Part shown: positions 1 through 6,531 of the stretch, in pieces
Numbering within the stretch: position 1 is the first letter of the stretch
Layout: each line of letters starts with the position of its first letter
From: a bacterium
Lineage (GTDB): Bacteria; SZUA-182
Assembly: GCA_003230635.1 (NCBI GenBank)
Contig: QIFF01000340.1
Location: 1 to 8,931, forward strand
Reading direction: 5' to 3'
DNA: 8,931 nt
Position numbers and translations under genes: made by a program
The notes under the pieces: model-generated
Database searches by the model: none
The model's input: the letters and a program-made list of their open reading frames with translations, nothing else
What the model was told of the DNA's origin: nothing

Positions 1-757
1 AAAAAGTAAGGAGCATGCAAGAAATAAGGGGTATTAAGGAAATGAGCAACAGTTTTCTGTCAATAAAATTTACCCGCTTTAATAAAAGAATAATACCCAA
101 TAAAATAATAATTGAAAGAAAGGCAGCCAGGTGATTTGGCTCTAGAAAGACACCCGTTGCTCGCTTCAACCCCCCTATGAGCGCATAAGGATAATCGTAA
201 TACTTTTCATATGGGCCGGCATACCAACGAAAGAAAGAAACCGGAGTAAAAAAAGGTATAAGTGCTAGTCCAGCCGAAATTATTCCACCAATAATTGAAA
301 CATAAACCATTTTTTTGACAAATTGAGTATCAAGACTCTCTATAAAACTACCGAGGATGAAAAAGGGGAGGTAAATTTCTATTTGTCGGATAAACTTAAG
401 CGTAACCAAAAGCCCTATTTCCCCTCCCCACATACTGAACGAAAACAAGCAAGTTATAAATAAATAACTCAGGAGAAACAAAGTCATAAAAATTACCCTA
501 TGTAATGGAATTGCTATCTTCTTGTTACGGAATAGATTTATAAAAAATCCCACTAAACCAACCCCAAAAAGGATATCAATAAAACTGAAGGGAATATTTC
601 CGATCCCAATCTGAGGAGCTATGGGAAGAAAAAAGAGATACCACAAAACCCAATTATCTAAATGTTTACTAAAATAGGCCAGAAGGACAGACGAAATAAC
701 TATTACAACAATAACTACACTGCCCGCTAGAATTGGTTGTTCAAGAAGAAATGTCAT
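1..757 (-). CDS. O-antigen ligase/polymerase-like membrane protein (Wzy type), C-terminus cut by window edge
   Basis: Reading the minus strand from the ATG at 757 gives 252 codons with no stop, running off the left edge. The protein is strongly hydrophobic, with likely membrane helices near residues 12-30, 36-52, 56-75, 88-108, 128-138, 148-170, 210-227 and 236-252. The segment ATGVFLEPNHLAAFL (about 200-214) fits the R-x-x-G-x-F-x-x-PN pattern of the Wzy/WaaL O-antigen ligase superfamily. Known members polymerise or ligate lipid-linked glycans on the outer face of the cytoplasmic membrane. Its start overlaps the end of the upstream GT4 gene by 17 bases, in a different frame, and no good Shine-Dalgarno precedes it, so translational coupling is likely. 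The gene is AT-rich like the next two upstream. Sequence alone does not separate polymerase from ligase; the flippase two genes upstream favours polymerase. Confidence 0.82.
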   Translation of the reverse strand, partial: MTFLLEQPILAGSVVIVVIVISSVLLAYFSKHLDNWVLWYLFFLPIAPQIGIGNIPFSFIDILFGVGLVGFFINLFRNKKIAIPLHRVIFMTLFLLSYLFITCLFSFSMWGGEIGLLVTLKFIRQIEIYLPFFILGSFIESLDTQFVKKMVYVSIIGGIISAGLALIPFFTPVSFFRWYAGPYEKYYDYPYALIGGLKRATGVFLEPNHLAAFLSIIILLGIILLLKRVNFIDRKLLLISLIPLISCMLLTF

Positions 758-1871
758 TGTTTATTAATTCTCGATAAAGGGTTTCAATGCCATTTGTCGT
801 CCGCTTTATGTCAAAAAACTTAATTGCCCGTTGGCGAGCATTTTCGCCTAAATATTTCCTTAATTCAGGCTTTAGGATAAGCGTCTCAATACCCTCTGCT
901 AAAGTTTTTGCTGACAGGGGTTTAACTAGCAAACCCGTTTCTCCGTCAACGACTACTTCTCGGTTTCCAGGTACATCAGTAGCCACAGTAGCTACTCCTG
1001 CAGCGGCGGCTTCAATCAAAACGAAGGGCAATCCCTCCCATAGTGAAGGCAGAACAAGGATAGAACACCGTCGCAAATAGGGAAAAACATCTCTCTTGTT
1101 TCCCAGAAAAACCACCTTTTTTTTAGGCAAAGAAAGTTTTTTATATGCTAGAAACTGTACTTTATTTAAAAGCTGTCCCTCACCGATGAAGACAAATTCT
1201 ACTTGAGGATATTTTTTTAATATTTCAGGAATAGCTTGAACTAAATAGATATGTCCTTTTTCAAAATTAAACCTCGCTATAGATAATATTATTAATGGTT
1301 GTTTAGTATTATCTAACGAGTTCACGAATTGAAATTGGGAAAAGTCAATTCCGTTAGGAATTACCATTACTTTTTCTTTAGGTATGACTCGATTTTTGAT
1401 TAGATATTGCTTGTCTTCTTCAGAAACACAAACTACTCTGGCTACAAATTTATTTAAGAAGCGCTCAATCTGTATTCTTGCCCAACTTATAATTCCGCCG
1501 CTGATTTTATCTATAAATCTATCTCTAAATTCATACTTTCTGCCATGGTAACCATGTATGGTAACCATTACAGGTTTTCTATGCATAAATTTAGTTGCTC
1601 TAAAGAAAAGTGCGCAGCGGGTACCATGGCAATGAATAAGGTTAACATCATATTGCTTGATTAATTTAAGAACCTTTAAAAAAAAGACCAAATTAATAAC
1701 ATGTACAGGAATTCCTATCTTTTCCAGCTCTAACCGGAATTCTCCATCCTGGTGAGACAAAACAATTGATCGAAAATGGTTTCGATCAATGTGTTTTGAT
1801 AATAATAATATATGGCGTTGGCCACCACCATAGAACAATCCATCAGTGACTTCAAGAATAGTAAAGTCCAT
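741..1871 (-). CDS. GT4-family glycosyltransferase (GT-B fold)
   Basis: The gene encodes 376 residues, a typical length for CAZy family GT4. The N-terminal Rossmann domain has the acceptor-side loop FYGGGQRH (about 13-20) and HCHGTR (80-85). The C-terminal nucleotide-sugar domain has PNGID (172-176), IARFNFEKG (198-206), FIGEGQ (228-233) and the E-x7-E signature in EGLPFVLIE (279-287). GT4 enzymes are retaining transferases; here the likely job is adding a sugar to a membrane-bound polysaccharide precursor on the cytoplasmic side. The sugar cannot be read from sequence. The ATG at 1871 is preferred over an in-frame TTG at 1880 (which would add MRQ), because the TTG has no spaced ribosome binding site; neither start has a strong one. 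It lies 36 bases after the flippase gene and overlaps the next gene by 17 bases, so it is co-transcribed. Composition is AT-rich. Confidence 0.9.
   Translation of the reverse strand: MDFTILEVTDGLFYGGGQRHILLLSKHIDRNHFRSIVLSHQDGEFRLELEKIGIPVHVINLVFFLKVLKLIKQYDVNLIHCHGTRCALFFRATKFMHRKPVMVTIHGYHGRKYEFRDRFIDKISGGIISWARIQIERFLNKFVARVVCVSEEDKQYLIKNRVIPKEKVMVIPNGIDFSQFQFVNSLDNTKQPLIILSIARFNFEKGHIYLVQAIPEILKKYPQVEFVFIGEGQLLNKVQFLAYKKLSLPKKKVVFLGNKRDVFPYLRRCSILVLPSLWEGLPFVLIEAAAAGVATVATDVPGNREVVVDGETGLLVKPLSAKTLAEGIETLILKPELRKYLGENARQRAIKFFDIKRTTNGIETLYRELINNDISS
1765..1790 (-). repeat. Perfect 11-bp inverted repeat with 4-base loop inside the GT4 gene
   Basis: ATTGATCGAAA at 1765-1775 is matched perfectly by TTTCGATCAAT at 1780-1790 around the loop ATGG. 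It lies 81-107 bases downstream of the GT4 start and codes for HIDRNHFRSI. In the mRNA it would form a stable hairpin early in the coding region. No function is known; it could be chance or could affect translation. Confidence 0.6.
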
Positions 1872-1907
1872 TTGTCTCAACCCAGACAGGTTACAGTTCG
1901 TTACATG

Positions 1908-3158
1908 TTAAAGGTTATCGGTGATAGGCATAGAAATCCCTACCACTCCTCGGGCATAAAAGAGCCAAACAAACATTCTTAGTACAAGAACAACAGTAGT
2001 GGCTACAGCTGCTCCTTGCAGACGATAAGTATTAATAAGCCATTGTTGCAGTATGCCATTTAGTACAACGCCGATTAAAATAAATACTGCCAGGAGTTTC
2101 CAAAGGTCTCGTTGTTCAAAATGATATGACACCAAAGCCGCCGGGACACTATAAATTAATGTAGCACCATAACCAATAGATAGTATCTTGATTGCTAAAG
2201 AAGCTTTCAAATAGGCTTTATTTATTATCCCAAGCCGGCAAAGTGTTTGTAATATGTTATCAATACAGAGAAAATAGGCGACGACTATTCCAATGGCAAC
2301 CAGGGTCACATAGGCTAGCAATCTTCCAATGGATTGTTGCTGCCTTAGTTTGGGCAACAGGGTAGTTTCCAGAATAAGCCCCAGGAATGCCAACGGCATC
2401 ACCATTAATACAGCTGAGGAGTAAATTCCTAATGCCTCCGCTCCCAACATTTTAGAGATAAACATTCTATCGAAATTCATACTAAACATGCCACTAAGAC
2501 TCAAAGCAAAAATTGGTAACGTGATAGTTATCAATTGCTTCATCGGAAGGGTCTTTGTTTCATTGGAATCAAACCTCTTTATATTGTTTTGCACCACAGC
2601 AAAGCTAATAACGACAAATCCCAGCAGGATTACTCCCCATAGCAATAATAGCTTTTCGCCCCGACTTATATCAGAAAATATAATCACCAATATAATCCCA
2701 AAAGCGTAACAAAAATCGGCAAAGCCCTTCAACTTATTGGCAGAAATGATTTTATCCATTCCCTTCAACATACCCAGATGATGCGTGAGCAATAGAAAAA
2801 GAATGGTATTGATTATAACTATAGGAAGGTATAGGAATCGCTGGTTGGTGGTATAACTCCATATAATAGAAACGATAATGATACCAACTATAATACTATA
2901 TTTATAGGCCGAATACGATTTGTGCAATACATCTTTTATGGAGTAGCCATGAGAAGAAAATCTGATACAAGCGTAGGGTATTCCCATACCACTTACACAG
3001 GCAAATATTTTTATCAGACTGATAGAATAAGAATATAATCCGTATTCCGTTACAGGTAAATATTTCAACAACAGAATGTTTACACCTGTAAGAAATCCCA
3101 TAGGTAACGCACTATAAAGAAATGATATCCCTGTTTCTTTAAATACTTTACTAATCAT
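1908..3158 (-). CDS. Wzx-type polysaccharide flippase (MOP superfamily membrane protein)
   Basis: The 416-residue protein is almost entirely hydrophobic, with about 12 membrane helices by eye, the usual topology of polysaccharide-specific MOP flippases, though slightly short for the family. Typical features are YLPVTEYGLYSY (33-44), after helix 1, and NFDRMFISKMLGAEALGIYS (228-247), which carries the D-R...LG...GIY pattern found at the start of the second half of these transporters. Such proteins move undecaprenyl-diphosphate-linked oligosaccharides from the inner to the outer face of the cytoplasmic membrane. The gene starts at the ATG at 3158; a weak AAAAGG lies about 14 bases upstream, farther than ideal. 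It is separated from the GT2 gene by 265 non-coding bases filled mostly by a structured repeat. It is followed after 36 bases by the GT4 gene. AT-rich composition suggests transfer together with the downstream genes. The substrate is unknown. Confidence 0.9.
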   Translation of the reverse strand: MISKVFKETGISFLYSALPMGFLTGVNILLLKYLPVTEYGLYSYSISLIKIFACVSGMGIPYACIRFSSHGYSIKDVLHKSYSAYKYSIIVGIIIVSIIWSYTTNQRFLYLPIVIINTILFLLLTHHLGMLKGMDKIISANKLKGFADFCYAFGIILVIIFSDISRGEKLLLLWGVILLGFVVISFAVVQNNIKRFDSNETKTLPMKQLITITLPIFALSLSGMFSMNFDRMFISKMLGAEALGIYSSAVLMVMPLAFLGLILETTLLPKLRQQQSIGRLLAYVTLVAIGIVVAYFLCIDNILQTLCRLGIINKAYLKASLAIKILSIGYGATLIYSVPAALVSYHFEQRDLWKLLAVFILIGVVLNGILQQWLINTYRLQGAAVATTVVLVLRMFVWLFYARGVVGISMPITDNL

Positions 3159-3187
3159 TCAGATTTTTATTGCCTTTTAAGGGGTTA

Positions 3188-3340
3188 GCTTAAGGGTGCC
3201 TTGAAAAATGAGAATTTTCGTTCAAGATCAAGGCATGCGAAAAATTTAACCACAGGCATATCCTTTATATTCCGAGGATTAAATTTTGAGCATAACGCAG
3301 ATATTGGACGAAAAGGCCATTTTTCAAGGTGCCCTTGAGC
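3188..3340. repeat. Long imperfect palindrome (MITE-like or structured RNA element)
   Basis: The outer arms at 3188-3210 and 3318-3340 pair over all 23 positions if three G-U wobbles are allowed on the plus strand. After a small internal loop, 3215-3225 pairs with 3304-3314 (11 pairs, one wobble). Further in, 3241-3249 (AAAATTTAA) pairs with 3279-3287. The whole 153 bases can therefore fold back as one long hairpin with a loop near 3250-3278. It has no open reading frame and lies between the GT2 and flippase genes. No clear target-site duplication was found at the edges. The size and shape match miniature inverted-repeat elements, and I would expect further copies in the genome, but that is inference. 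Confidence 0.65.
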
Positions 3341-3424
3341 AACTCCCGATATAGATTACGCCCATAGCGCCCGATGCCGGAATGATAGAACATGCGGAAG
3401 CATGGGGTTGTTTAGGGCACCCTT
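3333..3424 (+). other. Second structured segment, able to compete with the palindrome
   Basis: On the plus strand 3333-3346 can pair without a gap with 3404-3417 (14 pairs, four of them G-U). This stem encloses CATGC-GGAA-GCATG at 3391-3404, a 5-bp hairpin with a GNRA-type tetraloop on the plus strand only; its last G would be shared with the stem. The segment reuses 3333-3340, part of the long palindrome's outer arm, so the two folds exclude each other. A further perfect 9-base match joins AAGGGTGCC (3192-3200) to GGCACCCTT (3416-3424), closing the whole region. It ends at the last base of the GT2 stop codon. Whether it is a separate element or the right end of one 3188-3424 unit cannot be told from one copy. 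Confidence 0.45.
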
Positions 3425-4410
3425 TACTTAACCGTTTGGTTTAGGGACTGAAGGGTACCGGTTAAACCTTGGTATATACCCACTAGATACCCAGCACAGC
3501 AGTGGAGGCTATTGAGATCAAATGTGAGCACAGCGGTATGAAGTTGGGTCAGTGCCCGCCCTAAACTAGCCCAGGCACATAACCAAAGGGAAAATTCCGG
3601 GTTTTTGCGCACAAAATGAAAGTGATTTATGGTAACTATTTTGCCGCAAAGATAACCTCGCCCTGGCTTTGTGGGCAAAGGCAAGTGTTTAAGGTGGGCA
3701 TTGGCCACGATGAACAGCTCATATTCTTTGGTCACCCGGTAGCTGAATTCCAGGTCGTCACCTACTCCCCAACCGATATACCACTCATCAAACTTAATCC
3801 TTTCAAAAATATGGCGGCGATAGACATTACACCCGCCACTCAGCCAATGCACCCTCATAGTATGCTCCGCTGGATACGGCAGCACACCAAACCCTGAGGG
3901 GAGTATTTCCCCCTTTTTTTGGGGATCGCTGACTAAAAAGATTCTGGCGATAGATTGCCTGAAGGCCTTGAAGAGCTTCCCGCTTGTGTTAAACTCCGCC
4001 GAGCCGCTGTCATATACTATATTATACTCAGCTCCCCCCACCTCCGGTCCGGCCGTTTCCCAGAACTCATACATTTGCTCCACACAGCCCGCTTCCAGAA
4101 CAATATCGTCATCCAGGAAGCCCACCAAAGTAATTTCAGGGGCCACCGCTGCCAAGCCGGCGTTGCGTTGGGGAATCAGCGAGGGGGGATACTTCCGCAC
4201 ATAGGTAATATTTAGGTCGGAGAAATCAGTCAGTAAATCCTCTATGGGGTTATCACTCCCATCCACTACCACAATCTGATCCAAGGCATAAGACTGGCTG
4301 CGGATACTCTCCAGCAACCGCCGCATTTCCTGGGGGCGATCCTTGGTGGGGATAATCTGGCAGATTTTTTCCTTGTATTTTCCCCCCATATTTTTTTGTT
4401 TTTGTATCAT
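3424..4410 (-). CDS. GT2-family glycosyltransferase (GT-A fold)
   Basis: The 328-residue protein begins its catalytic domain with KICQIIPTKDRPQEMRRLL (15-33), the canonical GT2 opening strand. It then has IVVVDGSDN (46-54), PQRNAG (80-85), the metal and nucleotide-binding acidic motif FLDDD (98-102), WLSGGCNVYRR (189-199) and GVGDDLEF (215-222), the position of the usual catalytic ED/DD motif. GT2 enzymes are inverting transferases using nucleotide-sugars; those in such clusters usually add rhamnose or another sugar to a lipid-linked unit at the inner membrane face. It is the promoter-proximal gene of the operon. The start is uncertain: the ATG at 4410 and a second ATG at 4389 both lie in an A-rich stretch without a Shine-Dalgarno sequence, and the first is chosen by convention. 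Base composition is GC-richer than the three genes downstream. Confidence 0.9.
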   Translation of the reverse strand: MIQKQKNMGGKYKEKICQIIPTKDRPQEMRRLLESIRSQSYALDQIVVVDGSDNPIEDLLTDFSDLNITYVRKYPPSLIPQRNAGLAAVAPEITLVGFLDDDIVLEAGCVEQMYEFWETAGPEVGGAEYNIVYDSGSAEFNTSGKLFKAFRQSIARIFLVSDPQKKGEILPSGFGVLPYPAEHTMRVHWLSGGCNVYRRHIFERIKFDEWYIGWGVGDDLEFSYRVTKEYELFIVANAHLKHLPLPTKPGRGYLCGKIVTINHFHFVRKNPEFSLWLCAWASLGRALTQLHTAVLTFDLNSLHCCAGYLVGIYQGLTGTLQSLNQTVK

Positions 4411-4457
4411 CGTTTTGTTAAAAAGATATTCGTGGCTTACTTACTGGATTGCTTGCC

Positions 4458-4486
4458 AGTTTATCAGATGCGTATTTCCCTGTCAA
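4458..4486 (-). promoter_or_regulatory. Sigma-A type promoter of the polysaccharide operon
   Basis: On the minus strand there is a perfect -35 TTGACA (4486-4481), a 17-base spacer and a -10 TAAACT (4463-4458). The -10 is directly preceded by TGA, giving an extended TGn -10 element. Transcription would start near 4450, leaving a leader of about 40 bases before the GT2 ATG at 4410. No equally good promoter was seen for the divergent gene. Confidence 0.8.
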
Positions 4487-4546
4487 TTTTAAGTGGAATC
4501 AGGGCTTGTTTTTTAGTAGTATGACAGACAAGAGAGGGGTTGCCGG

Positions 4547-5683
4547 GTGCGGATTGCATTGATTCGTAAAAAATATAGCCCCCACGGGGGGGCGGAGAGG
4601 TATCTAAGCCGGCTTATAGACGGCCTGCTGAAGACGGGGCATGAGGTGCATCTGTTCGCCCATGAATGGGAGAAGCAAACCGGGGTCAGCTTCCACCGGG
4701 TTCGCCTGCTGAAGGGGCTTTCCTTCCTGCAAAGCATAAGTTTTGCCTATTATGCCCGGCGGGCGGTAAAGCAAGAGCAGTTTGACCTGGTGCACAGCCT
4801 GGAACGCACCTCATGTCAAGACCTCTATCGGGCCGGGGACGGCTGTCACCGGGAATGGCTCAAGCAGCGGCGGCGAATTTATCCCTGCTGGAAAAACCTG
4901 CTCACTTACATCAATCCCCTTCATATTAGCCTTCTATATTTAGAAAAGCGCCTCTATCGCTACCCTGACACCAGGCTGATTATTGCCAACTCCCAGAGGG
5001 GCAAGCAGGAGATCATGCGGCATTACGGCTATCCCGACCGGAAAATAGAGGTGATCTATAACGGGGTGGATACTCAGCGCTTCCATCCGGGATTACGCCG
5101 GGAATACCGCCAGTCCCTGCGCAAAGAGCTGGGAATTGCAGAAGACGAGCTGGTCCTGCTCTGGGTAGGCTCCGGCTTCAAGCGCAAGGGCTTAGACTTT
5201 TTACTTCAGGCTCTGGACTTGCTCTGGCAGGAGGGGCAGCGGGATTGGCGCTTGCTGGTAGTGGGCAAAGGAAAAATCAAGCCGTACCGGAAGAAATTGC
5301 AGGGAAAGGGATACAAGGAAAGAGTGGTTTTTTCAGGCCCCCAGGCTGAGGTGCGCCCCTTTTACGGGGCGGGAGATGTTTTCCTCCTCCCCACCATTTA
5401 CGAGCCTTTTGCCAATGTCTGCCTGGAAGCCCTGGCCTGTGGTTTGCCGGTGATTACCAGCGCCATGAACGGGGCGGCGGAGATTTTGACCCCCGAAACG
5501 GGCAGCGTGCTGAGCGACCCTGCCGACATTCGGCAACTGGCCGGGCAAATCAAGCGCTGGCAAGATGTTTCTTTGCGCCGGGAAGCAATCCCCGCCAGCC
5601 GGGAACTGGCGGAGCAACATACCTGCCGGCGGAATGTTCAACAAACCCTGGAGGTTTACCGGCGGTTGCTGGAAGAGGGATAA
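4547..5683 (+). CDS. WaaG-like GT4-family glycosyltransferase
   Basis: This is a 378-residue GT-B enzyme. It opens with MRIALIRKKYSPHGGAERYL, with the acceptor-side GGAER at 14-18. It shares with E. coli WaaG (LPS core glucosyltransferase I) the segment DLYRAGDGCHREW (92-104) and LLWVGSGFKRKGLDFLLQAL (204-223). YNGVD (171-175) and the E-x7-E motif in EPFANVCLE (286-294) complete the GT4 signature. A cytoplasmic transferase adding a hexose to a membrane glycolipid is the likely role; donor and acceptor are not determined. The start is GTG at 4547, supported by GAGAGGGG at 4532-4539 with a 7-base gap. It is divergent from the polysaccharide operon across a 136-base gap and is much GC-richer than the flippase group, so it may be resident. 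A convergent gap full of palindromes follows. A WaaG-like enzyme need not imply LPS, since homologues occur in Gram-positive lineages. Confidence 0.9.
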   Translation: MRIALIRKKYSPHGGAERYLSRLIDGLLKTGHEVHLFAHEWEKQTGVSFHRVRLLKGLSFLQSISFAYYARRAVKQEQFDLVHSLERTSCQDLYRAGDGCHREWLKQRRRIYPCWKNLLTYINPLHISLLYLEKRLYRYPDTRLIIANSQRGKQEIMRHYGYPDRKIEVIYNGVDTQRFHPGLRREYRQSLRKELGIAEDELVLLWVGSGFKRKGLDFLLQALDLLWQEGQRDWRLLVVGKGKIKPYRKKLQGKGYKERVVFSGPQAEVRPFYGAGDVFLLPTIYEPFANVCLEALACGLPVITSAMNGAAEILTPETGSVLSDPADIRQLAGQIKRWQDVSLRREAIPASRELAEQHTCRRNVQQTLEVYRRLLEEG

Positions 5684-5694
5684 TACGGAAACTT

Positions 5695-5730
5695 CCTCTC
5701 CCCACGGGGGAGAGGATTGAGGTGAGGGGG
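5695..5730 (+). repeat. REP-like palindromic repeat, copy 1
   Basis: CCTCTCCCC (5695-5703) and GGGGAGAGG (5707-5715) form a perfect 9-bp stem with loop ACG, followed by ATTGA and GGTGAGGGGG. The stem's right half plus tail matches a second, oppositely oriented copy at 6980-7016 at 20 of 24 positions, all four differences being transitions. Similar CCCTCTCC...GGAGAGGG...GGGTGAGGGG motifs are familiar as dispersed repeats in many bacteria. It follows the WaaG-like gene by 11 bases but has no T-run, so it is not a standard terminator. Confidence 0.7.
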
Positions 5731-5733
5731 TTA

Positions 5734-5748
5734 GTGGGCACAGCCCAC
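5734..5748. repeat. Short palindrome GTGGGC-ACA-GCCCAC
   Basis: A perfect 6-bp inverted repeat with a 3-base loop lies 3 bases after the REP-like copy, in the convergent gap between the WaaG-like gene and the Cys-tail gene. A GTGGGCACAGCCCACCCTA-type sequence is a commonly repeated motif in bacterial genomes; copy number here is unknown. Confidence 0.5.
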
Positions 5749-5796
5749 CCTACCAGTGTTAGGCGAAATTGGCAGATTCATTACCTTCAGTATAAA

Positions 5797-6435
5797 TTAG
5801 TAGCGAATGGCTCTACATCCTCTACTGAGTGAACATCCGCAATCATCGCCACAACTACAATGGGATACAGTGTAACCTAATGAGATTTTTCTGGCTAGCA
5901 GCGTACCGCCAGGTAGGTTTATATAATCAATTCTGACTCCCTCTGTTCTACTCAAATCACTCAGCGAGCGCTCTTCTTCCTTTCGTCGGGTTCGAGTGTC
6001 ATCAGTGAGTCGCAATATCTCCTCCTTACCCATAGTGGTCGTTATTGTTAAAGTCCTCGCCGACTTATTTATTGTTTTCACTGTGCCCTCTAGTGCCCGG
6101 TTACTTTGCTGCAACGCTGTACGAAGGGCAGCAATATTCGCTTGTGCTTCGACTGCATACTGACCTGTATCACGATACCTCCCAAGATAACGTTCAAATG
6201 ATTCCACCGTATAAGCTCTATTTGCTTCTTCCCAATGGAACTTTTCAATCCTATTCTTAGCCTTGTGTACATATTTTCCCCGTGGGTGCGCTTGTAGATA
6301 ACCCTCAAGGCTTTCAACTGTATTCACTCCAACTGCCCGCCACCAACGCAACTCATCGCGAACTCCTGGGAATAGAGCGATAACGATAGCACACACAACA
6401 GCTATACTAACCAGCGTTATTACAACTTTCCTCAT
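5797..6435 (-). CDS. Membrane-anchored repeat protein with Cys-rich C-terminus, function unknown
   Basis: The protein has 212 residues and I do not recognise a named family for the whole. A single N-terminal membrane anchor (about 4-22) lacks a lipobox, so it is probably a signal anchor with the rest outside the cytoplasm. Two related helical repeats follow: NTVESLEGYLQAHPRGKY (38-55) and YTVESFERYLGRYRDTGQY (75-93), each ending in an A-rich helix, TPR-like in pattern. Residues 115-186 (EGTVKTINKSARTLTI ... GTLLARKISL) look like a small beta-barrel domain of the DUF5666 or OB-like kind. The tail has five Cys, at 193, 195, 199, 201 and 207 (HCSCGDDCGC then GC), which could bind metal or form disulfides. 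The ATG at 6435 has only a weak GGGA upstream. It has its own strong promoter and is divergent from an XRE regulator gene that may control it. Confidence 0.75.
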   Translation of the reverse strand: MRKVVITLVSIAVVCAIVIALFPGVRDELRWWRAVGVNTVESLEGYLQAHPRGKYVHKAKNRIEKFHWEEANRAYTVESFERYLGRYRDTGQYAVEAQANIAALRTALQQSNRALEGTVKTINKSARTLTITTTMGKEEILRLTDDTRTRRKEEERSLSDLSRTEGVRIDYINLPGGTLLARKISLGYTVSHCSCGDDCGCSLSRGCRAIRY

Positions 6436-6494
6436 AACTTTTTCCCATTAAAACTCAAATCGGAACACGTCCCCTTCTGGAGTATTCTCCTTTA

Positions 6495-6523
6495 ATACTA
6501 AAAGAACAAAGACTATTTGTCAA
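6495..6523 (-). promoter_or_regulatory. Sigma-A type promoter of the Cys-tail protein gene
   Basis: On the minus strand there is a perfect -35 TTGACA (6523-6518), a 17-base spacer and a -10 TAGTAT (6500-6495). Transcription would begin near 6488, about 52 bases before the ATG at 6435. An AAAGGAG followed by AATACTCC lies at the expected start, too far from the ATG to be its ribosome binding site. Confidence 0.75.
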
Positions 6524-6531
6524 GCAATAAT

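Noticed and set aside
1545..1568. Two copies of ATGGTAACCAT with a 13-base period
   Set aside because: They lie within the GT4 coding frame (MVTIHGYH region), only two units occur, and 13 is neither a codon nor a helical period; probably chance.
1878..1880. TTG start three codons upstream for the GT4 gene
   Set aside because: No spaced ribosome binding site supports it and the ATG at 1871 gives a normal GT4 N-terminus.
3188..3424. CRISPR or IS element
   Set aside because: No spaced direct repeats, no transposase frame and no clear target-site duplication; the structure is inverted, not tandem.
5695..5715. Intrinsic terminator for the WaaG-like gene
   Set aside because: The stem is strong, but the following bases are ATTGAGGTGAGG with no T-run, and the sequence matches a dispersed repeat instead.
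6446..6466. Tiny leader peptide (GTG, six codons) in front of the Cys-tail protein gene
   Set aside because: The purine-rich AAGGGG lies too close to the GTG and the frame is very short; nothing suggests attenuation.
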